Source: Pseudorhizobium pelagicum
GTDB taxonomy: Bacteria; Pseudomonadota; Alphaproteobacteria; Rhizobiales; Rhizobiaceae
NCBI GenBank assembly: GCA_000722615.1
Contig: JOKI01000002.1
Location: 62,307-126,306, forward strand
Reading direction: 5' to 3'
DNA: 64,000 nucleotides
Shown: one piece after another, positions 46,309-53,761 of the stretch
How positions within the stretch are numbered: position 1 is the stretch's first letter
Layout: the number at the start of each line of letters is the position of its first letter
Notes under the pieces: generated by a model
Seen by the model: only the letters and a program-made list of their open reading frames with translations
Told to the model about the DNA's origin: nothing
Database searches by the model: none
Program-made: the position numbers and the translations under genes

Positions 46309-47023
46309 CTGTCGACCTCGCGAAACGATATCCTATACCTCGCACTGCGACGATGTAGCCCTCCTGGCCACCATTCGCCAGCTTTCGCCTCAGATTGGCA
46401 ATATGCGTATCAACGGTTCGATCCAGGGCATCACTTTCGGGCATACAGGCGTCCAACAACGATGCTCTTTCGAACGTCTTGAAAGGAGATCGGACAAAAC
46501 AGACCAGAAGGCGAAACTCTGTTGCCGTCAGCGGCAGTTCAAGCCGACCTGTCTCCGTTGATGCAATCGCGATGTGGGAATCCAGTTGGACTTCGACCCC
46601 GTCGTGTCGGATAACCTCGCTGGCGGCAACGCCTCTGGTTCGCTTCAGGACGGCCCCCACACGCGCCACGACTTCCTGTGGGTTGAACGGTTTCGTGACG
46701 TAGTCGTCAGCCCCGAGCTTCAGCCCGAGCAATTTGTCGGTACTGTCATCCATCGCCGACAAGAATATCACCGGCACGGTGGAGCTCCCTCGAACCTTCG
46801 TCAGAAGATCGAAGCCGTCGATATCCGGCAGGCCGATGTCGAGCAGTATCAGGTCCGGCTGCAATCTCTGTACATGGGCGAGAGCCGCAAGGCCTGTCGA
46901 TGCTTTGGTCGTCCTGTAGCCAGCTCGTGCGAGATATTTTTCCAAGAGGGAGGCTATCTCCTCGTCGTCCTCGACCACCAGCACGAGAGATGAAATCATA
47001 GTCAAACCCACTGACCTTGACAT
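46301..47023 (-). CDS. OmpR-family response regulator
   Basis: A 240-residue regulator. The receiver domain has VLVVEDDEEIASLLEKYLAR, phosphoacceptor Asp in LILLDIGLPDIDGFDLL, and the Lys in ADDYVTKPFNPQE. The winged helix has LPLTATEFRLLVCFVRSPFK and DTHIANLRRKLANGGQEGYI. ATG 47023 is preferred because GGAGAAGGGC precedes it; ATG 46999 is an alternative. It is the first gene of the two-component unit, divergent from PAP2. Confidence 0.95.
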   Translation of the reverse strand: MSRSVGLTMISSLVLVVEDDEEIASLLEKYLARAGYRTTKASTGLAALAHVQRLQPDLILLDIGLPDIDGFDLLTKVRGSSTVPVIFLSAMDDSTDKLLGLKLGADDYVTKPFNPQEVVARVGAVLKRTRGVAASEVIRHDGVEVQLDSHIAIASTETGRLELPLTATEFRLLVCFVRSPFKTFERASLLDACMPESDALDRTVDTHIANLRRKLANGGQEGYIVAVRGIGYRFARSTGV

Positions 47024-47094
47024 GCCCTTCTCCGGGTCTCGGTCAAATCTTGACAATCCGGCGAGAGAACGTGGTCCTCAACGAGGATCCATCG

Positions 47095-47850
47095 ATGAAC
47101 GTAACTGATCTCAACCACGCTCAAAAAGCAATTTCGAAAACCGTGGGGGACGAAGCGCGCCATTTGCTCGCACCGGCGCTTATACTTTTGGGCCTTGTGT
47201 CCCTGATCTTTGCAGCGGTGCCAGAACTTGACCTCATTGTAAGTCGTTTTTTCTGGGAGCCCGCCGCCGGCTTCGAATTCAAGGAAGACAGTTTCCTCAT
47301 TGCATTTCGTGACACCAACAGGTTTCTGCCCTGGGTCGTGATAGGCACCGCGGTTGCGCTGTTAATTCCCAGTCCATTCCTCAGGCACCTGAAATATCCA
47401 CCTGCACCGCACAAACTGCTATTTGCGATCACCTTCCTTGCAGCGGGTCCGGGGCTGGGTGTCCACCTGATCAAGATGCTGGTTGGCAGAGCGCGTCCAA
47501 GAGCACTTGAGGAATTTGGCGGCAGTGCGTTCTTTACGCCTCCTTGGCAGCTCACCGACCAATGCGTCAGGAACTGTTCCTTCATCTCGGGAGAGGCGGC
47601 AAGTGCCTTCGCGCTGCTCACACTTGTTGTGTTTATCAGGCCCAAATACTCGACACTTTATCTCGGTGCGGTTGGCATTGTCGCGGCCGCCTTCTCGTTC
47701 AACAGAGTGGTGTTTGGAGCCCACTTCCTGTCGGATGTGATGATCGCCTGGAATCTGATGTTCGTTTTGGCAGTGCTGCTCTGGCAATGGTTCTCTCGAA
47801 GCGCACCTCAGATCGACGCACTGTTCACCAGGCATTCCCGCCGAACGTAA
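47095..47850 (+). CDS. PAP2-family membrane phosphatase
   Basis: A 251-residue protein with about six hydrophobic segments. The phosphatase motifs are KMLVGRARPRALEEFGG (motif 1, K-x6-RP-like), RNCSFISGEAASAFALL (motif 2, usually PSGH) and FNRVVFGAHFLSDVMIAWN (motif 3, with R-x5-H-x3-D). In motif 2 the usual His is Glu. Relatives include lipid A and phosphatidylglycerophosphate phosphatases of rhizobia. ATG 47095 follows CGAGGATCC. It is divergent from the two-component system, so control by that system is likely. Confidence 0.88.
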   Translation: MNVTDLNHAQKAISKTVGDEARHLLAPALILLGLVSLIFAAVPELDLIVSRFFWEPAAGFEFKEDSFLIAFRDTNRFLPWVVIGTAVALLIPSPFLRHLKYPPAPHKLLFAITFLAAGPGLGVHLIKMLVGRARPRALEEFGGSAFFTPPWQLTDQCVRNCSFISGEAASAFALLTLVVFIRPKYSTLYLGAVGIVAAAFSFNRVVFGAHFLSDVMIAWNLMFVLAVLLWQWFSRSAPQIDALFTRHSRRT

Positions 47851-47892
47851 GTCCTCTCCGAAATCCCTTCGGAGAGTGCGGCTTGGAGCTTG

Positions 47893-48119
47893 CCGAAGCA
47901 TGCTGCGTCCGCCGTCGATACCCGGGAGCCACGCCCTGCTCGTCTCCATCCGCGAGAAGGACAACGAGCGACTGCTCTTCGTCTTCAACCTGACCCTCGA
48001 GCCACAGGATTTCGCCTTGCCGGCGAGGATGAGATCCTGCCTGCCGTTTGCGATGCCGGGGTCGAAGTGGAGGAGGGGTGAGGGAGGACCGGCACGGCGG
48101 AGATGTCCGGTATCGGCCC
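47893..48119 (+). pseudogene. Degraded copy of the aglA 3' end
   Basis: The block 47933-48058 corresponds to the last ~130 coding bases before aglA 41690 (both contain a stretch encoding IREKDNERLLF-FNLT and EPQDFALP). 47893-47932 corresponds to aglA 41411-41450. The end, up to GATGTCCGGTATCGGCCC at 48119, matches the non-coding flank of aglA at about 41775-41792. Internal deletions remove at least two stretches. By eye about 85% of bases agree in the main block, so this is not a recent copy. It has no promoter or start and cannot be functional. Confidence 0.85.
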
Positions 48120-48133
48120 AATGGGGCCTTTTT

Positions 48134-48182
48134 TTGCCAAGCGCGCGATGAGAGAGGGCTCCAGGTCGGTATACTGGTCCAT
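48134..48182 (-). pseudogene. Truncated 5' remnant of an HxlR regulator gene
   Basis: Read leftward from ATG 48182, the first eight codons (MDQYTDLE) equal those of the intact HxlR gene at 50004. A one-base deletion then shifts the frame, and homology stops at 48134, close to the aglA remnant. It lacks the whole helix-turn-helix and cannot act as a regulator. Confidence 0.85.
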
Positions 48183-48222
48183 ATCTAGGCTATCCAAGGT
48201 GCGTAATTGATATCAGATATCC
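48134..48222 (-). repeat. Inverted copy of the HxlR promoter region (partner of 49964-50053)
   Basis: The reverse complement of these 89 bases matches 49964-50053 at about nine of ten positions with one single-base gap. It includes the palindrome-bearing TGATATCAATTACGCACC block, the TAGCCTAGATATGGACCAGT block at the start codon, and the first codons. The two copies face each other across the alpha/beta hydrolase and SDR genes, 1.8 kb apart. Confidence 0.9.
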
Positions 48223-48322
48223 ATCGTGTACCTAGTGTCTCATCATCATGAGCAATGTGATGAAGCTGTCGGGAAGAACGAGCGGCACCCGATGCGCACA
48301 GAGACAGTTGAAAGGTAATAGG

Positions 48323-49081
48323 ATGACGATGATGAGACTTCTGGCCAGCGCCCTGTTCGTTCTGTCAGTTTCCGGACCTGCCAGTGCCGATGGGCCTGCC
48401 AGTGCCGGTGCGAGCAATGTTGTGCTGGTGCATGGTGGGTCAACGGACGGCTCGGGATGGAAGGATGTCTTTCATATTCTGCGGGCGAAAGGGTTGGCAG
48501 TCACTGTCGTGGCATTGCCGCATACCAGCCTCGAAGATGATATTGCGGCGACGAGACTGGCTATCGACGTCCAAAGCGGCCCAACCGTTCTGGTTGGCCA
48601 CAGTTACGGTGGCGCCGTTATCACCGAGGCTGGCGTCGCACCCAACGTCAAGGCACTGGTATACGTCGCAGCCCTTCAACCCGATAAGGGCGAAAGTCTG
48701 GCTGAGATCAGCAGCCGGTTTCCCATGGGCATCGATTCGAAGATGCTCGATGATGAGAGGTTCGTTCCCAGTCCAGCGAGCTATCACGAGATGATCGGCG
48801 CGGACCTTCCGCGCGACATCACCGATTTCATGGCAGCGTCGGCCAAGCCGATGCGGGTGGATACATTCCAGATGCGGTTCCAGAATGCTGCTTGGCATGA
48901 CAAGCCTTCGTTCGGCATCGTGACGACCGAAGACAAGGTCCTCTCACCCGACTTTCTGCGGTGGATGTATCAGCGCACAGACACGAAGGTGACGGAAGTG
49001 AAGTCGAGCCATATGGTCTACATGTCTCACCCGCAGGAGACCGCGGATGTCATTCTTGAGGCAGCCAACTCGGTAAAGTGA
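48323..49081 (+). CDS. Exported alpha/beta hydrolase
   Basis: A 252-residue protein with a signal peptide (MMRLLASALFVLSVSGPASA). VVLVHGGSTDGSGWKDVFHI near 30 is the oxyanion-hole region, TVLVGHSYGGAVITEAG near 95 has the nucleophile Ser, and VKSSHMVYMSHPQETADVIL near the C-terminus has the catalytic His. It resembles small esterases induced by xenobiotics. ATG 48323 is chosen for AAAGG upstream and a complete signal peptide. It is divergent from the copied HxlR promoter, so HxlR control is likely. Confidence 0.9.
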   Translation: MTMMRLLASALFVLSVSGPASADGPASAGASNVVLVHGGSTDGSGWKDVFHILRAKGLAVTVVALPHTSLEDDIAATRLAIDVQSGPTVLVGHSYGGAVITEAGVAPNVKALVYVAALQPDKGESLAEISSRFPMGIDSKMLDDERFVPSPASYHEMIGADLPRDITDFMAASAKPMRVDTFQMRFQNAAWHDKPSFGIVTTEDKVLSPDFLRWMYQRTDTKVTEVKSSHMVYMSHPQETADVILEAANSVK

Positions 49082-49143
49082 CGATAGGCGCACGACGGCA
49101 TTGAACGGCTTGGATTAGGTCGACCTTTCATCGAGCGCGTGTT

Positions 49144-49180
49144 GCTGTACCCGACCTCCTTGAGATCGGGTACAGCTTTT
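49144..49180 (+). terminator. Rho-independent terminator after the alpha/beta hydrolase gene
   Basis: GCTGTACCCGA (49144-49154) and TCGGGTACAGC (49166-49176) form a perfect 11-base stem with an 11-base loop, followed by TTTT at 49177-49180. It lies 62 bases after the hydrolase stop, in the gap between convergent genes. Confidence 0.88.
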
Positions 49181-49190
49181 CGACCGACCC

Positions 49191-49922
49191 TTAGACCTGC
49201 CGCAAGCCGCCGTCGACGCACAGTTCAGCACCGGCGATGTAGCTTGCGTCGTCGCTCAACAAGAACAAGGCGGCCGCAGCCACTTCTGAAGGCCGTGCCA
49301 TCCGACCCATCGGAATCGGCGCGACCATCGCCGCGCGCGTGTCTTCCGCGACAGCAGCCATCATGTCCGTATCCGTGGGACCGGGTGCAACGACGTTGAC
49401 CCGAATACCTTTGGGTGCGAGTTCTGCCGTCCAGGTTCTGGCATAGGATCGAACGGCCGCTTTGGTTGCGCAGTAGGTTCCGTAAGCCGGGTAGCCCGCG
49501 TTGCCGCCTATGGACCCGACGAGGACGACCGAACCGCCTTCCGTCATTGCAGGGAGAGCCGCCTGGAGGCCGAACACCATTCCTCGGACGTTGACGTCGA
49601 AGTGGCGGTCGAAATGCTCCGGCGTTATCTCGGCGATCTGCGAAGGTTCCGAAAGACCTGCATTCAGAACGAGCGCGTCGATACGACCGTATGCTCTGCG
49701 CACCGTCTCGACAGCCTCCACCATGTCTTCCGGAGAGCTTGCGTCAGCGGTGATGCCGACCGCGCCATTGCCGATGCCTTTGGCCGCCTGTTCAGCATCT
49801 TCACCGCGACGACTGGTGATGAAGACATTTGCCCCTTCGGCAGAAAGCCGCTCTGCAATCGCCAAGCCGATACCCTTCGCGCCACCGACGACCAAAGCCA
49901 CTTTGTTATTCATGCGAGCCAT
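49191..49922 (-). CDS. Short-chain dehydrogenase/reductase
   Basis: A 243-residue classical SDR. The cofactor motif is VVGGAKGIGLAIAERL (residues 10-25), NAGLSEP is near 88, catalytic Ser is in VLVGSIGGNAG and Tyr-x3-Lys in YGTYCATKAAVRSYAR near 150. C-terminal YIAGAELCVDGGLRQV is typical. The substrate is unknown. ATG 49922 has AAAGGATT upstream. It is divergent from the intact HxlR gene. Confidence 0.92.
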   Translation of the reverse strand: MARMNNKVALVVGGAKGIGLAIAERLSAEGANVFITSRRGEDAEQAAKGIGNGAVGITADASSPEDMVEAVETVRRAYGRIDALVLNAGLSEPSQIAEITPEHFDRHFDVNVRGMVFGLQAALPAMTEGGSVVLVGSIGGNAGYPAYGTYCATKAAVRSYARTWTAELAPKGIRVNVVAPGPTDTDMMAAVAEDTRAAMVAPIPMGRMARPSEVAAAALFLLSDDASYIAGAELCVDGGLRQV

Positions 49923-49963
49923 CGTAAATCCTTTCACTGAATGGTCTCGCCATGATATAACTT

Positions 49964-50003
49964 GGATACCTGATATCAATTACGCACCTGGAATAGCCTA
50001 GAT
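49964..50003. promoter_or_regulatory. Divergent promoter/operator of the HxlR regulator and SDR genes
   Basis: The 81 bases between the SDR start (49922) and the HxlR start (50004) contain the palindrome TGATATCA at 49971-49978 and near-palindromic GGTATCC-type elements. The part from 49964 is duplicated in inverted form upstream of the alpha/beta hydrolase. Conservation between the copies concentrates here, which supports an operator function. Confidence 0.6.
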
Positions 50004-50396
50004 ATGGACCAGTATACTGACCTGGAAGCCCTTTCTCATCGCGCGCTTTGCAACATGGCGCAGGTTCGCCCGGTGCTCGACAAGATCGCTGACAAATGGA
50101 CGATCCTGATACTGACCGTGATCTGTCCGAAACCTGCGCGGTTCAACGAACTGAAGCGGCGTCTCGACGGGATCACGCACAAGGCTCTGGCCGATGCTTT
50201 GAAGAGGCTTGAGCGGAATGGCCTTGTAACGAGAACCGTCCTCCCAACGCAGCCGATCGGCGTGGAATATGCGATAACTCCGCTCGGTCATTCCCTGCGG
50301 GAGCCTTTTGAAGCATTGTGCTTGTGGGCAGCGGCCAACGGCGACAAGGTCGAGGCAGCGGCGCTGCGCTATGACAACACGGACAATCGTCGCTGA
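50004..50396 (+). CDS. HxlR-family transcriptional regulator
   Basis: A 130-residue winged-helix regulator. VRPVLDKIADKWTILILTVI, RFNELKRRLDGITHKALADA and LKRLERNGLVTRTVLPTQPI are the HxlR domain in full. An N-terminal cysteine (ALCNMAQ) sits where many HxlR proteins have a redox- or ligand-sensing Cys. Divergent from the SDR gene. A truncated copy of its first codons lies at 48134-48182. Confidence 0.93.
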   Translation: MDQYTDLEALSHRALCNMAQVRPVLDKIADKWTILILTVICPKPARFNELKRRLDGITHKALADALKRLERNGLVTRTVLPTQPIGVEYAITPLGHSLREPFEALCLWAAANGDKVEAAALRYDNTDNRR

Positions 50397-50472
50397 CAGC
50401 GTCCCTGTGTCTCCTCCTGGCGCTTCTGCGCCCTGACGGCAGTCGGACCGAAGCGGACAACCTAGTTTTAGG

Positions 50473-51267
50473 TCAACCTTCAGGATTGGAGACACTCTGG
50501 CTGGTCGTCATGGTCGCCAAATGTGTCGGGCTAGTTCCCGTCTGTCTTCTGAACATGGCAATAAACGCCGACGCGCTGCTGTAGCCCAGTTCGTTCGCGA
50601 TCGATTGAACCGATTTACCATCTTCGATGAGCGAAAGTGAAGCGACCAGCTTCAGCCTCTGGCGCCATTCGTTGAACGATATTCCAAGCTGTCCCTGAAA
50701 CCGCCTCGACAAGGTTTTTTCCGTCGTGCCGAGAGACCGCGCCCATTCTGCGAGGGACTTCCGATCGCTTGCATTTGCCTGGAGTGCATTGATGACGGGA
50801 CGGAGCAGTTCATCGTCCGATATGGGTAGAAAGCTCTCCCGCCTTGGAGCCTTGAGCAACTGGTCGACCAGAACGAAGGCAAGCCGCCGGTCGGCATCAG
50901 TCTCGGGTACCGTAATCCCACGATCGGCGAAGTCGGCGAGGATAGCCTTGATCAAAGGGCTGAGCGCGAGCGTGCAGGGTCTTTCCGGCATATTGGTGCA
51001 AAGGGCGCGGTCGATGTAGATCGACACGAATTTAACGTTCTCGCGAGTATGGCATGCGTGCAAGGCATCGGCAGGAATCCACGTGGCATAGTGCGGCGGA
51101 CAGAGAAATCGCCTGCCCTCCACTTTCGCTTCAACCACGCCCTTCACGGCGTAACCCACCTTGCACCAAGGCTGTCGTCTTTCCTTAAAGACAGATCCGG
51201 CCTCGTAGCTTTCCGTCCTGAATGAGAGGGGCGACGGCGTCTCTCCGGGCGGGATTTCAGTTTTCAT
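50473..51267 (-). CDS. AraC-family regulator with N-terminal cupin
   Basis: A 264-residue regulator. The N-terminal cupin has VGYAVKGVVEAKVEGRRFLC and PPHYATWIPADALHACHTRE; the C-terminal pair of helix-turn-helix motifs has WARSLGTTEKTLSRRFQGQL and SIANELGYSSASAFIAMFRR. It resembles NimR-type regulators, which control a divergent exporter. ATG 51267 (MKTEIPPGE) has AGGACGG upstream. It is divergent from the EamA transporter gene, its likely target. Confidence 0.92.
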   Translation of the reverse strand: MKTEIPPGETPSPLSFRTESYEAGSVFKERRQPWCKVGYAVKGVVEAKVEGRRFLCPPHYATWIPADALHACHTRENVKFVSIYIDRALCTNMPERPCTLALSPLIKAILADFADRGITVPETDADRRLAFVLVDQLLKAPRRESFLPISDDELLRPVINALQANASDRKSLAEWARSLGTTEKTLSRRFQGQLGISFNEWRQRLKLVASLSLIEDGKSVQSIANELGYSSASAFIAMFRRQTGTSPTHLATMTTSQSVSNPEG

Positions 51268-51364
51268 GAACCGTCCTATCGCAATTGTTGAATGTCCTTT
51301 TATCGCTATATATCGATGTTCAGACATTTGGTAGCAAAAGCCTTCTCAGCAAAGGAGGCTTCTT

Positions 51365-52267
51365 GTGCCTATCAAATATCTCCTCTTCGCTCTGCTCGCG
51401 GTGTTAATCTGGGTTGGAAACACGATCGTCAGCAAGCTCGCAGCAGGCGCGATTGCGCCAGGCGCCATCGCCTTCGAGCGCTGGTTTATTGCTCTCGTCA
51501 TCTTGTCGCCGATCGTTGGGCGCGACTTTTGGCGTCACCGCAGAACAGTTGCGGCCTACCTTCCGAAACTTATCGTTCTGGGCCTGCTCGGCATGGCCGC
51601 ATGTCAGGGGCTCGGCTATTATGCGGCTGCGTTCACCTCGGCAACCAACATAGCGATCATGCTGTCGCTTGTTCCACTGCTGACCCTGATCCTGAGCATC
51701 GTCTTCCTGGGCGACAGACCATCCAGCCTTGCGATGCTTGGCGGCCTTGTTTCCCTTTTCGGAATCTTCGTTGTGCTGGGTCAGGGCGATCCATCGCGCC
51801 TCCTATCGCAAGGCGTGGGCCGTGGAGATGCGATCATGCTGATCGCGGTGCTCGCCTATGCCGGTTATGGGATTCTTCTCAAGCGCTGGGCTGTTCCGTT
51901 GGCAATCTGGACGTCCATCTACGTCCAGATCTGCGTGGCGGTGGTGCTACTCATCCCAGCCTACCTAATGTCAGCACCATCGACTTTTAACATGTCTAAC
52001 ACGGCCATGGTCCTTTATGCGGCGATTCCTGGCTCCATTCTTGCCCCATTCGTATGGATGTCAGCGGTCAAGCATCTGGGGGCAGCGCGGACGGCAATCT
52101 TCATGAACCTGATCCCGATCTTGACCGCCATCTTCGCCGCTGTCTTTCTCGGAGAGACCTTGCATGTCTACCATCTCGTTGGCGGTGGCATGACCATCGT
52201 GGGGATCATCTTCGTCCAACGGAAAGCGACGAGGACGCAGTTGGGCGTGAAGGCATTGGCTGAATAG
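51365..52267 (+). CDS. EamA/DMT-family transporter
   Basis: A 300-residue protein with ten hydrophobic segments in two EamA repeats (LLFALLAVLIWVGNTIVSKL at the start; VLAYAGYGILLKRWAV begins the second half). FMNLIPILTAIFAAVFLGE near 255 is typical. It probably exports a metabolite or drug. GTG 51365 is the start, with a strong AAAGGAGG six bases before it. Control by the divergent AraC protein is likely. Confidence 0.92.
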   Translation: MPIKYLLFALLAVLIWVGNTIVSKLAAGAIAPGAIAFERWFIALVILSPIVGRDFWRHRRTVAAYLPKLIVLGLLGMAACQGLGYYAAAFTSATNIAIMLSLVPLLTLILSIVFLGDRPSSLAMLGGLVSLFGIFVVLGQGDPSRLLSQGVGRGDAIMLIAVLAYAGYGILLKRWAVPLAIWTSIYVQICVAVVLLIPAYLMSAPSTFNMSNTAMVLYAAIPGSILAPFVWMSAVKHLGAARTAIFMNLIPILTAIFAAVFLGETLHVYHLVGGGMTIVGIIFVQRKATRTQLGVKALAE

Positions 52268-52434
52268 AGGCCAACCAAGTCTTTCGATGGAGACACGCGG
52301 TATCTTCTCGGCACAAGCGCATGTCTCCTTTTGGCGCAAAGCGGCCGCGAGAAGACGCGATCCCGCCGCTGCATCCGTCTGCGACTGGCAAAGGCATTGT
52401 TGACCTGGATGCCTGTCCATCCCATCTAACGCCA

Positions 52435-53064
52435 ATGCCGAAAGCCGCGAAGACCGAGATCGAACTTTTGAGGACATGGACGCTGTCGGCTGCGGCCACG
52501 CTCGGCTCGTTCGTGCGGGCGAAGGGAATTTTGCAGGAAATCCAGGCCAGGCTTCCTGCGACCTCGAAGAAGTCGGTCGTTCTCGAAGGGAGCGACCTGA
52601 CGCTTGCGATGCCGGTCAGCGAGAAGGCTGCGTTCACCGCCTCGGTCGCCGTTATCAACAAGGTGATGGCGGAGGTCGAGACGCTGCCCGTCATCCCCCG
52701 CGAGATCCAGGATATCCTGACGATCAAGACGAGCGAGCGCCATCGATGGCTTGCGGACGGACGGCTGCCGAGCGCGGGGACCCGGACTGTGCGGCTAAAC
52801 GGTCGCGCCCGCCGGATCACGTTCCATGTCTTCGATCCGAAAGTGGTGGAAGACCTTCTGGACCGGGGCGCCGTCGACGAATGGCGGGAGCAGGACGCCG
52901 AGGCGAAAGCGCAGAAACGGCGAGAGGCGGCCTACAAGGCGAAACTGACGCGGTCGCTGAAGAAGGCCCAGAAGGTTTCGAAAAAGCCCGCCCGTGACCC
53001 CGAGGATCCGGCTGTCACGCTGCGCGGCTGGGAAGACTTCGATATGGACGGGCTTCTCCGGTAG
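52435..53064 (+). CDS. Protein of unknown function
   Basis: A 209-residue protein I do not recognise. The first ~110 residues look helical and contain MPKAAKTEIELLRTWTLSAA and IPREIQDILTIKTSERHRWL. The middle has RTVRLNGRARRITFHVFDPK, and the tail is strongly basic and helical (EAKAQKRREAAYKAKLTRSL) before an acidic GWEDFDMDGLLR end. Basic helices suggest nucleic acid contact. The frame stays open to ATG 52321, but the sequence before 52435 does not look protein-like. Neither start has a good ribosome binding site. Confidence 0.6.
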   Translation: MPKAAKTEIELLRTWTLSAAATLGSFVRAKGILQEIQARLPATSKKSVVLEGSDLTLAMPVSEKAAFTASVAVINKVMAEVETLPVIPREIQDILTIKTSERHRWLADGRLPSAGTRTVRLNGRARRITFHVFDPKVVEDLLDRGAVDEWREQDAEAKAQKRREAAYKAKLTRSLKKAQKVSKKPARDPEDPAVTLRGWEDFDMDGLLR

Positions 53065-53207
53065 GAGATCCGCCTTCGGCTCGCGATCCCGGTCTCGGGA
53101 CGTTGCAACGATGGATACCAGGGCTCTTCCACGCGTTAAGCAGGCGTCGGGTCTGAGGTCGATGGTCAGCCGGGCGAGAAGCATTTGTCAGAACAGGGAA
53201 ATTGGAA

Positions 53208-53708
53208 ATGAGTGTCGCCTTCGTGAAGGAAGAGAGTGCGGAAACGGCTGCAGAAACCCTGCTGCCCGACCGTCCGGTCTCGCCCCATCCCAATCTGGTG
53301 ACAGAGGCGGGGCTGGAGGCACTGAAGAGGCAGCTGGAGGAGGCTCGCGAGGCGCATCAGGCTTCCAACGCCATCGAGGACGTGAACGAACGACGGCGGC
53401 AGGCGGCAGGGCCCCTGCGCGATCTGCGCTATTTCACCGAACGGGTCCGCACGGCCCAGGTTGTGCCTGCCCCGGCGGGTGCGGAGATGGTTGCCTTTGG
53501 AAGCACCGTGACGTTTTCACGCGAGGACGGGAGGGTGCAGACCTACCGGATTGTCGGCGAGGATGAGGCCGATCCCAAGGCCGGCACCATTTCCTATGTG
53601 TCTCCCGTCGCAAGACAGCTTTCGGGAAAGCGCGTGGGAGACGTGGTGTCGGTCGGAGGCCAGGAGCTGGAGCTGGTTTCCATCTCCTGTGACGCGCCAC
53701 GCCGGTAA
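53208..53708 (+). CDS. GreA/GreB-family factor, divergent coiled-coil tip
   Basis: A 166-residue protein. An N-terminal coiled coil (NLVTEAGLEALKRQLEEARE to RYFTERVRTAQVV, residues ~31-85) is followed by the Gre C-terminal FKBP-like domain with MVAFGSTVTFSREDGRVQTY, IVGEDEADPKAGTISYVSPV and ARQLSGKRVGDVV. Gre proteins enter the RNA polymerase channel and trigger transcript cleavage through acidic residues at the coiled-coil tip (DLSENAEY in GreA). Here the tip reads NAIEDVNERRRQAAGPLRD, so cleavage activity is uncertain. ATG 53208 has AGGGAA upstream. Confidence 0.85.
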   Translation: MSVAFVKEESAETAAETLLPDRPVSPHPNLVTEAGLEALKRQLEEAREAHQASNAIEDVNERRRQAAGPLRDLRYFTERVRTAQVVPAPAGAEMVAFGSTVTFSREDGRVQTYRIVGEDEADPKAGTISYVSPVARQLSGKRVGDVVSVGGQELELVSISCDAPRR

Positions 53709-53761
53709 TCTACCCCTTTTGGCGAAGCGGAAGACGCCCGTCGGCCTGAGCGGACAGGCTT

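Noticed and set aside
47985-48197. A 70-residue leftward protein starting MDSLDMDQYTDLE
   Set aside because: It fuses the truncated HxlR 5' end to antisense of the aglA remnant; a junction product rather than a gene.
48134-50053. Inverted 90-base copies considered as insertion sequence or transposon ends
   Set aside because: The intervening genes (hydrolase, SDR) include no transposase, and the repeat is recognisably the HxlR promoter and first codons, not a terminal repeat with target duplication.
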